DNA of 64,000 bases from JBHGBM01 sp041946965. Its GTDB lineage: Bacteria; Acidobacteriota; Terriglobia; Bryobacterales; Bryobacteraceae. The stretch lies in contig JBHGBM010000020.1 of NCBI GenBank assembly GCA_041946965.1, positions 10,210 through 74,209 of the forward strand, written 5' to 3'. Shown here piece by piece: positions 42,933-51,399 of the stretch (its first letter is position 1; the number at the start of each line of letters is the position of its first letter). A model generated the notes under the pieces. The model was not told the origin of the DNA. It did no database searches and worked only from the letters and a program-made list of their open reading frames with translations. A program made the translations under genes and the position numbers.

Positions 42933-43898
42933 ATGGCCATCTGGATTCTGGCGGAACACTGGCGGGGAAACATTTCCGAGATTACGTATGAGATGCTGGC
43001 GCTCGGCCGCGAGCTGGCCGGCCAGTCGGGCGTGCCGCTCCAGGCGGTGCTGCTGGGGCACGGCGCACGGCCTCTGGCCGGCATGCTCGGCAAGGCCGAC
43101 TCCGTGCTGTCGGTGGAGGATGCCGGGCTGGCCGAACCGCTGCCGGACGTGTACGCCGCGGTGCTGGCGGAACTGGCCCAGGCGCGCTCGCCCAAAGCCA
43201 TTCTGGTGCCGCTGACCAACGTGAGCCTCGGCATCGGGACGCTTCTGGCGGACACGCTGAAGACTTCGGCCGCCAACTTCTGCAAGGATGCGTGCGTGGC
43301 GGACAGGCGCATCGAAGCGCGCTGTGTCGTTTACGGCGGCAAGATCGAGGTCAGGGTTGCGCTGCCGCGCGAACCCGCTGTCCTGGGGATCTGGCCCGGT
43401 GCACGGCCCGTGGATGCCGGGCGTTCTTCCGGCGACGTGCCGGTTGAAGACATCGCCGTGGCCGTTCCCCAATCGCCGGTGGCATTCAAGCGCTGGCTCG
43501 ACCCGGAGCCCGGGGACGTGGACCTGACGCGCCAGGACGTGCTGGTCGCGGTGGGGCGCGGCATCCAATCGCAAGACAATCTGGCGCTGGCCGAGGAACT
43601 GGCCGAAGCGCTGGGCGGCGCGGTATGCGGTTCGCGCCCGGCCATCGACCAGGGCTGGCTGCCGCTCTCGCGCCAGGTGGGAAAGTCGGGCGTGACGGTC
43701 AAGCCCAAGCTGTATATCGCGGCGGGCATCAGCGGCGCGCCGGAGCACACCGAAGGGATGAAGGACTCCGCGACCATCATCGCGATCAACACCGACCCGC
43801 GCGCTCCCATTTTCAACATTGCCGACTACGGCATTGTGGCCGACGTGCTCGACGTTCTGCCCGCGCTGACCGCCGCTCTCGGCGCGCACAAGAGCTGA
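42933..43898 (+). CDS. etfA: Electron transfer flavoprotein alpha subunit
   Basis: EtfA of 321 residues. The C-terminal FAD site has GSRPAIDQGWLPLSRQVG, then GKSGVTVKPKLYIAAGISG and the loop HTEGMKDSATIIAINTDP, and ends IFNIADYGIVADV. The N-terminal domain has WILAEHWRGNISEITYEML. No ferredoxin domain is fused at the N-terminus, unlike some EtfA/FixB forms. It lies 11 bases after etfB and before a membrane FeS oxidoreductase, suggesting Etf:quinone exchange. Confidence 0.93.
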   Translation: MAIWILAEHWRGNISEITYEMLALGRELAGQSGVPLQAVLLGHGARPLAGMLGKADSVLSVEDAGLAEPLPDVYAAVLAELAQARSPKAILVPLTNVSLGIGTLLADTLKTSAANFCKDACVADRRIEARCVVYGGKIEVRVALPREPAVLGIWPGARPVDAGRSSGDVPVEDIAVAVPQSPVAFKRWLDPEPGDVDLTRQDVLVAVGRGIQSQDNLALAEELAEALGGAVCGSRPAIDQGWLPLSRQVGKSGVTVKPKLYIAAGISGAPEHTEGMKDSATIIAINTDPRAPIFNIADYGIVADVLDVLPALTAALGAHKS

Positions 43899-43908
43899 CG
43901 AGGACACC

Positions 43909-45843
43909 ATGCCCGATCCGGCACTCGAGACCATCCTGGGGGCGCCCGGCTACGCGCTCCTGTTGATGCTGACGGTTGTCTCCATCGGGCTGTTCGCGAG
44001 GCGCGTCGCGCATTTCGTGCGTGTGCTGCGAAGGGCGCGGCCCGAGAGGCGGCTGGACCGCGTTCCGGAGCGGCTGAAGCTGTTCGCCGTACATGTGCTG
44101 GGGCAGCGGCGGCTGTTTGGGGAACCGGTGATCGGCGCGGCGCATTTCCTGATCTTTTGGGCGTTCGTGTTTTACGCCGGGAGCTTCTTCTGGAACCTGG
44201 TGCGCGGCCTGTTTCCCTTCCTGCCGGTTCCATACAGCGACGAAGTGTGGGCGGCGGCGTTCGCCGTCGAGGTGATGGGCGCGCTCGGCTTGCTCGCCCT
44301 GTTGGCCGCCGCCGTGCGCCGGTACGCATTCACGCCGCCGCGGCTGGAACGCTCGCGCGACGCCACGGTGATTCTGACTTTGATCGCGCTGGTGCTGCTC
44401 ACTTCGCTTGCGGGCGCCGGGTTCGCGGCGATGGAGAAGCCCGGTGCGCCGCCCATAGGCGCCCTCATCGGCAAGGGGCTGGCTGCCGCGGGACTGCGCG
44501 AGGCGGCGCGCGGCTATCTGTGGATGTGGTGGCTGCACATGGCGACGGTGCTGGGGTTCCTCGCCTACCTGCCGTACTCCAAGCACCTGCACCTGCTCGC
44601 GTCGCCGTTCGGCGTGCTGTTCGCGGACCTGGACCCCGCGCGCATTCCGGTCTCCTCGCCGGGGGCGGCGAAGCTGGAGGAGTTCACCTGGCGCCAGCTT
44701 TTCAGCGGCCTGGCCTGCGCCGAGTGCGGCCGCTGCGACCGCGCCTGCCCCGCGCAGACCAGCGGGGCGGGCCTCTCGCCCAAGGAGCTAATGCACGAGC
44801 TGAAGCAACTGGTGGCGGCCGGAAACGGGCGCAGCGTGGATAGCGCGCACGTGTGGGCATGCGCCTCCTGCGGCGCGTGTGTGGAGCGCTGCCCGGTGTT
44901 TAACGAGCAACTGCCGGTGATCATCGAGCTGCGGCGGCGCCTGGTGGCCGAGGGCGCGGTGGACGCGCGGCTCCAGGCGGCGCTGGTCAACCTCTCGCGC
45001 TACGGCAACTCGTTCGGGCAGTCCGCGCGCAGCCGCGCGAAGTGGGCGCAGGGATTGGGCTTCCCGATTAAGGACGCCCGCAAGGAAGCGGTCGAGTATC
45101 TCTGGATTACGGGCGACTATGCCGCGCTGCATCCCCGCGTGCAGCCAGTCACGGCGGCGGCCGCGCGCGTGCTGCACCGCGCCGGCGTGAGCTTCGGCAT
45201 TCTGTACGAAGCGGAGCAGAATAGCGGCAATGACGCCCGCCGCGCCGGTGAGGAGGGCCTGTTCGAGGTGTTGCGTGAGAAGAACCTCGCGGCCCTCTCC
45301 CGGGCGCGGTTCGACCGCATTCTCACCACCGACCCGCACTCGTACCACGCGCTTAAACACGAATACGGCCGCAACGACAGCGTGGTACACATCTCCGAGC
45401 TTCTTGCGCGCCTGTTCGCGGCGGGAAAGCTGCCGGTCAACACTTTGCAGCGCGTGACAGCCGCCTATCAGGATCCCTGTTACCTGGGACGCTACAACGG
45501 GGTGTACCAGCCGCCGCGCGACGTGCTGGGCGCGGTCGGGGTGAAGCTGGTGGAGATGCCGCGCCATGGGGCCGAGGCCTCGTGCTGCGGCGCGGGCGGC
45601 GGCCGCATCTGGATGGAGGACGCCCCCGGCGTGACGGAACGTCCTGCGGAGCGGCGCGTGCGGGAAGCCGCGGCGCTCGGCCCGGTACGGGTGCTCGCCG
45701 TGAGCTGTCCTAAAGACCTGGTGATGTTCGAGGACGCGATCAAGACCGCGGCGCTGGATGCCACGCTGCAAGTGAGAGACGTGGTGCAACTGGTGGAGGA
45801 AGCCACGCGGCCATCCTCCCAAAGCGCCGGAGCCGGCGTGTAA
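43909..45843 (+). CDS. Membrane Etf-linked FeS oxidoreductase (NarI-like domain, ferredoxin, CCG)
   Basis: Protein of 644 residues. The first 230 residues form about six helices of a NarI/HdrE-like cytochrome b domain with His residues in VIGAAHFLIFWAFVFY and MWWLHMATVLGFL. The rest is cytoplasmic: CAECGRCDRACPA and CASCGACVERCPV for two [4Fe-4S] clusters, then two CCG domains. The first CCG domain has lost its Cys (ITGDYAALHP; EQNSGNDARR), the second keeps PCYLGRYNGVY, SCCGAGGGRIW and VSCPKD. The architecture matches EMO/DUF224-type Etf:menaquinone oxidoreductases. It is downstream of etfBA, 10 bases away. Confidence 0.85.
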   Translation: MPDPALETILGAPGYALLLMLTVVSIGLFARRVAHFVRVLRRARPERRLDRVPERLKLFAVHVLGQRRLFGEPVIGAAHFLIFWAFVFYAGSFFWNLVRGLFPFLPVPYSDEVWAAAFAVEVMGALGLLALLAAAVRRYAFTPPRLERSRDATVILTLIALVLLTSLAGAGFAAMEKPGAPPIGALIGKGLAAAGLREAARGYLWMWWLHMATVLGFLAYLPYSKHLHLLASPFGVLFADLDPARIPVSSPGAAKLEEFTWRQLFSGLACAECGRCDRACPAQTSGAGLSPKELMHELKQLVAAGNGRSVDSAHVWACASCGACVERCPVFNEQLPVIIELRRRLVAEGAVDARLQAALVNLSRYGNSFGQSARSRAKWAQGLGFPIKDARKEAVEYLWITGDYAALHPRVQPVTAAAARVLHRAGVSFGILYEAEQNSGNDARRAGEEGLFEVLREKNLAALSRARFDRILTTDPHSYHALKHEYGRNDSVVHISELLARLFAAGKLPVNTLQRVTAAYQDPCYLGRYNGVYQPPRDVLGAVGVKLVEMPRHGAEASCCGAGGGRIWMEDAPGVTERPAERRVREAAALGPVRVLAVSCPKDLVMFEDAIKTAALDATLQVRDVVQLVEEATRPSSQSAGAGV

Positions 45844-45854
45844 GGAGGCTTCGC

Positions 45855-46757
45855 ATGCAAGCCTGCGCCTACTATCCCGGATGCGCGCTGCGGGGCACCG
45901 GGGTGCCCTATGACGAGAGCCTGCGCGAGTTGTGCCGCCTGCTGGAGATTCCGCTGGCCGAGATGCCGGACTGGAACTGCTGCGGCGCCACGTCATACAC
46001 GGCCATCGACGAGACGTCGGCGTTCCTGCTCTCCGCGCGCAATCTCTCCATGGCGCGCCAGATGGGCGCCAGGGAGATGCTGGCGCCGTGCGCGGCCTGT
46101 TACCTGGTGTTGCGCAAGACGCAGAATTACGCCCGGCAGTATCCCGCGATCGGGCGCCGCATCGCCGAGGACCTCGAATCGGCGGGGCTGCCGCCGCTCG
46201 ATGGGGTGGCGGTGCGGCACCCGCTGGAACTGCTGTACACCGAAGTGGGGCTCGAGCGCATCCGCGCCAAAGCGGTGCGCTCGTGGCGGGGCGGGGAAGC
46301 GGCTTGCTATTACGGTTGCCAGCTCGTGCGCCCGCTGGGAGAGGCCGATACGCCGCACGATCCGCGCCGCATGGACGAACTGCTGCGCGCCGTGGGCGTT
46401 TCCACGGTGGAATACGCGCTCAAGACTAAGTGCTGCGGCGGCAGCCTCACCGGCACCATGCACGACATCGGCCTGCGCCTGAATTACATCCTGCTCAAGG
46501 AGGCCGAGCGGAAGGGCGCCATGGCCATCGTGACGGCATGCCCGCTTTGCCAGCTCAACCTGGACATGTACCAGTCCGAGATCCGGCGCCAGAGCGCGCA
46601 CGCGCTGGACATGCCGGTACTCTACTTCACCCAGGTGCTTGGCTGGGCCCTGGGCGGCGAGCCGGACGCGCTCGGATTGCACCGGCTGATTTCGGGACGG
46701 AGTCTCATCCGGCAGTGGTTTCCGGCCCGTCAAAAGGAGGCCGCAGCGTATGTTTAA
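45855..46757 (+). CDS. hdrB: Heterodisulfide reductase subunit B-like
   Basis: HdrB-type protein of 300 residues with two CCG domains that ligate the unusual noncubane [4Fe-4S] pair. CAYYPGCALRGTG, PDWNCCGATS and APCAACYLVL build the first site; CYYGCQLVRP, KTKCCGGSLTGT and ACPLCQLNLDMYQ the second. In methanogens HdrB reduces CoM-S-S-CoB; bacteria use it with HdrA for unknown thiol or acceptor chemistry. It is separate from the HdrD-like protein at the operon start. The final codons overlap hdrA by eight bases. Confidence 0.92.
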   Translation: MQACAYYPGCALRGTGVPYDESLRELCRLLEIPLAEMPDWNCCGATSYTAIDETSAFLLSARNLSMARQMGAREMLAPCAACYLVLRKTQNYARQYPAIGRRIAEDLESAGLPPLDGVAVRHPLELLYTEVGLERIRAKAVRSWRGGEAACYYGCQLVRPLGEADTPHDPRRMDELLRAVGVSTVEYALKTKCCGGSLTGTMHDIGLRLNYILLKEAERKGAMAIVTACPLCQLNLDMYQSEIRRQSAHALDMPVLYFTQVLGWALGGEPDALGLHRLISGRSLIRQWFPARQKEAAAYV

Positions 46758-48723
46758 CGGCGAAAGACGGATCGGCGTTTACATCTGCCATTGCGGATCG
46801 AATATCGCGGGCGTGGTGGACGTGCGCCGCGTGGCCGAGCGCGCCGCGCTGTTGCCGGGCGTGGCGCTGGCGCGGGAGTACAAGTACATGTGCTCCGATC
46901 CGGGCCAGCAGCTCATCGTGGACGACATTCGCGAGCGCGGCCTCGACCGCATCGTAGTGGCGGCCTGCTCGCCCGCGCTGCACGAGAAGACCTTTCGGGG
47001 CGCCACGGCCGAGGGCGGGCTGAACCCGTATTTCTTCCAAATGGTGAACATCCGCGAGCACAACTCCTGGGTGCATTCGGATAAGGCGGCCGCCACGGAG
47101 AAAGCCATCGACCTGGTGCGCGCGGCCGTGGCGCGCGTGGCGCGCCATGCGGCTCTGGAGCGCCGCCGCGTCCCGGTGAATCCAGACGTGCTGGTGGTGG
47201 GCGGCGGCATCGCCGGAATCCATGCCGCGCTCACGCTGGCGGATGCCGGCAAGCACGTGTACCTGGTCGAGCGCGACGCCACCATCGGCGGTCACATGGC
47301 GCGCTTCGACAAGACCTTTCCCACGCTCGACTGCGCGGCGTGCATCCTCACGCCGAAAATGACCGCGGTGCGCGCGCACCCGAACATCACGCTGTGGACG
47401 TGGTCGGAGGTGGCGCAGGTCACCGGCTACGTAGGCAATTTCGAAGCCGTTATCCGGCGCAAGCCGCGCTACGTGATCGAAGAGCGCTGCGTGGGCTGCC
47501 TGGAGTGCGTGGAAGCGTGCGTCTACAAACAGCCGAAGTTCACCGATGAATTCAACGCCGGCCTCGGCAAGCGCAAGCCCGTGTACATGCCCTTCCCGCA
47601 GGCCGTGCCGCAGGTGGCGCTCATCGACCGCGACACCTGCATCGAGTTCAAGAGCGCGAAGTGCAAGAAGACCTGCGTGGAGGCGTGCGGCGACCGCGAG
47701 GCGATCGATTTCACCCAGACCGACCGCTTTGAGACGGTGCGGGCGGGCGCCGTGATCCTGGCTACGGGTTTCCGCACGTTTGACGCGTCGCGCATCGGCT
47801 ACTACGGCTACGGCGTCTGGCCCGGCGTGTACACGGCGCTCGAAGTGGAACGCATGGTCAACGCTTCCGGGCCCACGGGCGGGGAGGTGCTGCTGCGGGA
47901 CGGGCGCAAGCCCGGCTCCATCGGCATCGTGCACTGCGTGGGCAGCCGCGACGTACACACCAACCGTTACTGCTCGCGCGTCTGCTGCATGTACTCGCTG
48001 AAGCTCGCGCACCTGCTGAAGGAGAAGACCGAAGCGGAGATCTACGAGTTTTACATCGACATGCGCACCCCGGGCAAGGCCTTCGAGGAGTTCTACAACC
48101 GCGTGGCGGAAGAAGGCGTGCAGTTCATTCGCGGCCGGGTGGCGGACGTATATCCCGCGCCCGACGGCGACGGGCGCCTCACGGTGCAGGTGGAGGACAC
48201 GCTGCTCGGCATGGTGCGCAAGCTGCCCGTAGATATGCTGGTGCTGGCGACCGGGCTGGAGGCGCAGCCCGACGCGCAGGAGGTCCGCCGCCTGATGAAC
48301 ATCACGTGCTCGGCGGAAGGGTTCTTCCTGGAGCGGCACCCCAAGCTGGCGCCCGTGAACACTTTCACCGACGGCATCTTTCTGGCGGGCTGCTGCCAGG
48401 GGCCGAAGGACATTCCGGATACGGTGGCGCAGGCCGGCGCGGCCGCGGCGGGGGCGCTGGCGCTGATCGACGCCGGCGCGGTGGAACTCGAGCCCAACAC
48501 TTCCTACGTGCGCGAGGAGCTGTGCTCCGGGTGCCGCACGTGCGTGCCGCTGTGCCCGTTCCAGGCGATCACCTACAACGCCGCCGCGAAGCATTCGGAG
48601 ATCAACGAGGTGCTCTGCAAGGGCTGTGGCACGTGCGTGGCGGCGTGCCCCTCCGGCGCCATCGGGCAAAACCTTTTCGAAGACGAGGAGATCTTCAGCG
48701 AGATCGAAGCGGTGCTGGCGTAG
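46750..48723 (+). CDS. hdrA: Heterodisulfide reductase subunit A-like (FAD, multi-FeS), copy 1
   Basis: HdrA of 657 residues, the FAD subunit at which bifurcation occurs in Hdr-Mvh complexes. An N-terminal domain with YICHCGSNIAGVVD is followed by the FAD motif VVGGGIAGIHAALTLA, GGHMARFDKTFPTLDCAAC, and a ferredoxin CVGCLECVEACVYK. The CSRVCCMYSLK motif is near residue 410. C-terminal ferredoxins are CSGCRTCVPLCPFQ and CKGCGTCVAACPSG. Overlaps hdrB by eight bases. Its last 29 bases overlap the stop end of the convergent kinase gene. A nearly full second copy is encoded by the facing operon. Confidence 0.94.
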   Translation: MFNGERRIGVYICHCGSNIAGVVDVRRVAERAALLPGVALAREYKYMCSDPGQQLIVDDIRERGLDRIVVAACSPALHEKTFRGATAEGGLNPYFFQMVNIREHNSWVHSDKAAATEKAIDLVRAAVARVARHAALERRRVPVNPDVLVVGGGIAGIHAALTLADAGKHVYLVERDATIGGHMARFDKTFPTLDCAACILTPKMTAVRAHPNITLWTWSEVAQVTGYVGNFEAVIRRKPRYVIEERCVGCLECVEACVYKQPKFTDEFNAGLGKRKPVYMPFPQAVPQVALIDRDTCIEFKSAKCKKTCVEACGDREAIDFTQTDRFETVRAGAVILATGFRTFDASRIGYYGYGVWPGVYTALEVERMVNASGPTGGEVLLRDGRKPGSIGIVHCVGSRDVHTNRYCSRVCCMYSLKLAHLLKEKTEAEIYEFYIDMRTPGKAFEEFYNRVAEEGVQFIRGRVADVYPAPDGDGRLTVQVEDTLLGMVRKLPVDMLVLATGLEAQPDAQEVRRLMNITCSAEGFFLERHPKLAPVNTFTDGIFLAGCCQGPKDIPDTVAQAGAAAAGALALIDAGAVELEPNTSYVREELCSGCRTCVPLCPFQAITYNAAAKHSEINEVLCKGCGTCVAACPSGAIGQNLFEDEEIFSEIEAVLA

Positions 48724-50962
48724 CCTGTTCCATCCCCAGCAACCTGGCGCCTCCGGCCTGGGCGAACGCGCCGGCGGCTTCCAGATGCCGCTCTCGTGCC
48801 GTTTTCAGCACCGCGCGAAACTCCGGCATCCCGCGCAGTGAATCCAGCCAGGGATCGGCGGCGAAGGCGGGGTAGCAGAAGAAACCCTGATCCACCGCGC
48901 GCGCCAGCACCGGAACGGCCTCGGCCGGCTCTCCCAGGTACGCGAGGTGCCGGGCGAAGTAGTAGAGTTCCTCGGGCCCGTGGCTGATGCCCGCGATGGC
49001 CTCACGAGTCGCTTTGAGCGCGTCGGCATGCCTCCCCTCGGCCAGGGCGAAGATAGAGGCAAAGATACACCGCACTGGCGCGTGCGGAGACTTGGATGCA
49101 TCGAACTCGCGGCAGTGCCGCGCCGCCTCTTCGCGCCTGCCCAACATGATCAGCGCGAGGGGGGCCACGTACAAATGAACTCCGCGACTGGTTTCGAGGG
49201 CGTGTTCCAGTTCGAAACGGGCGATATACGTATTCGTGATGCTGGTCTGAACCTGCGGGTCAAGGCGGCGCGCGTACTCGTGAGCGGCGAGCGACGCATC
49301 CAGGAGGCCGCAGAAACGGCAGACGTGGGTGAGGCCCGCGAACAGTTCGGGGTCGCTGCCGTGGTGCCGCGCCCGTTCGAGCAATCGCATCATGACCTCT
49401 TGCGCACGGCCAAGGTCCGATTCAAGCTGTGCGACGAGGTTGTGGGCGAGCGGCAGTTCCGGGTTGATCTCCAGCGCGCGCCGGAAGGCTGCCTCGGCGC
49501 GGTGGAAGCTCCCGGTGTCCTGTCCGAACTTGCCGATCACGCGGCAGCAACGGCCCAGGCGGGCCCACGCGGGGGCGTAATTCGGGTCTTCCTCCACCGA
49601 GCGCAGGTACAGGTCACGCGCAACCGTCAAGTGGTTGTAGTCATAGCTGAGCTGGTTGGCCCGGAGATAGTACTCGTATGCCGCGGGGCTGGCGGGCACG
49701 TCGCGGTGCAGGTTCTCCGCGTCGCGGCCGCTGAGCGAAAGCGAGAGCGACCCGGCCACCCGCTGCACCACCTGGTCCTGCAATTCGAAAATGTCGCGCA
49801 GCGAGCCCTGCGAGGTCTGTGACCAGCACAGCGTTCCGGTGGCGGCGTCCACCAGTTGCGTGCTGATCCGGATCTGGTCGCCGGCGGAGAGCAGGCTGCC
49901 GGTCAGCACCAGGTCCACTTCGGTTTCCCGTGCTACGTTTTTCAGGTCCGCCTCATTCGCGTATTTCGCGGCGGTCATGGTGGAGCGGACCAGCAGCGAT
50001 TGCAGGCCGGAGAGCGACACGGTGATCGCGTCGGCGAGGCTGAATCCCAGGAAGTCGATGTTCGGGTCCGGGCGCAGCATCCGGAACGGCAGCACGATCA
50101 GCCGCCGCGCGGGACTGGCGCGCACGGTGGTGGAACTGTCGCAACGCGAGAGCACGCGGCGCAGGTCGCCGGCCATCTCGTCCGCCGATGGATAGCGTCC
50201 GGCGGGCGATTTCGCCAGGGCGCGGCGGATCGCCAGGTCGAGCGCGGGCACCGGATCGGGCCCCAGCAGCGCGGCAGGTTGGTCGTACACGATGGCGTGA
50301 AAGACCTGCACCGCCGACGGTCCCGAGAACGCCGGGCGGCCCGCGATCATCTCGTACAGGATGGCGCCCACGGCAAACAGGTCCGAACGGGCATCCAGCG
50401 TTTGCCCCTGAATCTGTTCCGGGGACATGTAGCGCGGCGTGCCGACCACCATCCCGGGGTCGGTCACGGCGGTGACCGTGGTCTCCGGAGCCCCAGCCGC
50501 CGCGGCGAGAGGCCGCGCCAGGCCGAAATCGAGCAGCTTCACGCCGTGCGCGGTGAGGAAGACATTGCCGGGTTTGATATCGCGGTGCAGGAGGCTGCGC
50601 GCGTGCAGCGCCTGGACGGCCGCCAGAATGCCGAGCGTAACCTGAATCGCCTCGGCCGGCGCGCACGAGCCGCGATGCATGCGCGCGGCGAGCGATTCAC
50701 CCTCGAGCAGTTCCATGATGATGAACAGCTCGCCTTCCTGCTCGGCCACGTCGTAAATCTGGCAGACATTGGGATGGCTGATGCCGGCGGCGATGCGAGC
50801 CTCGCGCCAGAAGCGGTTGTGGGCGTCGCCCAACGCGCCGCGCTTCACAACCTTGACAGCCACGGGGCGGTCCAGGCGCTCGTCGTGCGCGGCGTAGACC
50901 ACACCCATGCCCCCCTCGCCGAGTTTCTGTCCGATGCGATAGTGCGCCAGCCGTTCGGTCAT
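48695..50962 (-). CDS. Ser/Thr protein kinase with TolB-like and TPR domains
   Basis: Hanks-type kinase of 755 residues, with no membrane helix. GEGGMGVVY (15-23), Lys37, Glu54, H126-R127-D128, D145-F146-G147 and GTPRYMSPEQ show an active kinase. A TolB-like/FlgO-like region follows at about residues 290-420 (VLPFRMLRPDPNIDFLGFSLADAI, DLVLTGSLLSAGDQIRISTQLVDA). TPR repeats complete it to about 690. ATG 50962 overlaps the protease TGA (ATGA), so it is the last gene of the hydrogenase operon; substrate unknown. Frame extensions to 51121 are rejected. Confidence 0.9.
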   Translation of the reverse strand: MTERLAHYRIGQKLGEGGMGVVYAAHDERLDRPVAVKVVKRGALGDAHNRFWREARIAAGISHPNVCQIYDVAEQEGELFIIMELLEGESLAARMHRGSCAPAEAIQVTLGILAAVQALHARSLLHRDIKPGNVFLTAHGVKLLDFGLARPLAAAAGAPETTVTAVTDPGMVVGTPRYMSPEQIQGQTLDARSDLFAVGAILYEMIAGRPAFSGPSAVQVFHAIVYDQPAALLGPDPVPALDLAIRRALAKSPAGRYPSADEMAGDLRRVLSRCDSSTTVRASPARRLIVLPFRMLRPDPNIDFLGFSLADAITVSLSGLQSLLVRSTMTAAKYANEADLKNVARETEVDLVLTGSLLSAGDQIRISTQLVDAATGTLCWSQTSQGSLRDIFELQDQVVQRVAGSLSLSLSGRDAENLHRDVPASPAAYEYYLRANQLSYDYNHLTVARDLYLRSVEEDPNYAPAWARLGRCCRVIGKFGQDTGSFHRAEAAFRRALEINPELPLAHNLVAQLESDLGRAQEVMMRLLERARHHGSDPELFAGLTHVCRFCGLLDASLAAHEYARRLDPQVQTSITNTYIARFELEHALETSRGVHLYVAPLALIMLGRREEAARHCREFDASKSPHAPVRCIFASIFALAEGRHADALKATREAIAGISHGPEELYYFARHLAYLGEPAEAVPVLARAVDQGFFCYPAFAADPWLDSLRGMPEFRAVLKTARERHLEAAGAFAQAGGARLLGMEQATPAPLRSR

Positions 50963-51399
50963 GAAGCCAGTTCGCGGAGCACGCGGCCGGCGATCTCGGG
51001 CACCCGCCTGGCGAGCGCCGGCGAGAGACCGCCGGGATGCGCCGATTCTACCGCAATCGCCAGAACGGTGAAACGCACTCCAGCCAGGGCGGGCGTGACC
51101 GCGCGCAGGAGCCCGACGCACTCGGCCGCGGAGAGATGGTGGGCGTGGCCGCCGGCGGCCGCTGTTTCGACTATGGCAACGTCTCCCGGGAGGCCCGCGT
51201 CCAGCATGGCATCAAGCAGGACGATGCGCTGCCGGCCTTGCATAGTCTCAGCGAGGCGCAGCACGTCGGTCCCTCCGGCGATTACCTCGGCATCTTCGGG
51301 CAGCCGCGGGTCGACGGCAAGGCACTCGGCCACGCGGCAGCCCACGCCGTCATCGCCCATCAACGGATTCCCGAGGCCGATGATGAGCGTGGGCTTCAT
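50959..51399 (-). CDS. [NiFe] hydrogenase maturation protease (for the group 3b-type enzyme)
   Basis: HyaD/HycI-family endopeptidase of 146 residues that removes the C-terminal peptide from the Ni-loaded large subunit. The N-terminal IGLGNPLMGDDGVG (6-19) has the Ni-sensing Asp/Glu region, with LLDAML and a C-terminal His in ESAHPGG. It overlaps the histidine kinase gene (ATGA) and the STPK gene (ATGA). Its distance from the large subunit suggests it serves the 3b-type enzyme; this is inference. Confidence 0.9.
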   Translation of the reverse strand: MKPTLIIGLGNPLMGDDGVGCRVAECLAVDPRLPEDAEVIAGGTDVLRLAETMQGRQRIVLLDAMLDAGLPGDVAIVETAAAGGHAHHLSAAECVGLLRAVTPALAGVRFTVLAIAVESAHPGGLSPALARRVPEIAGRVLRELAS

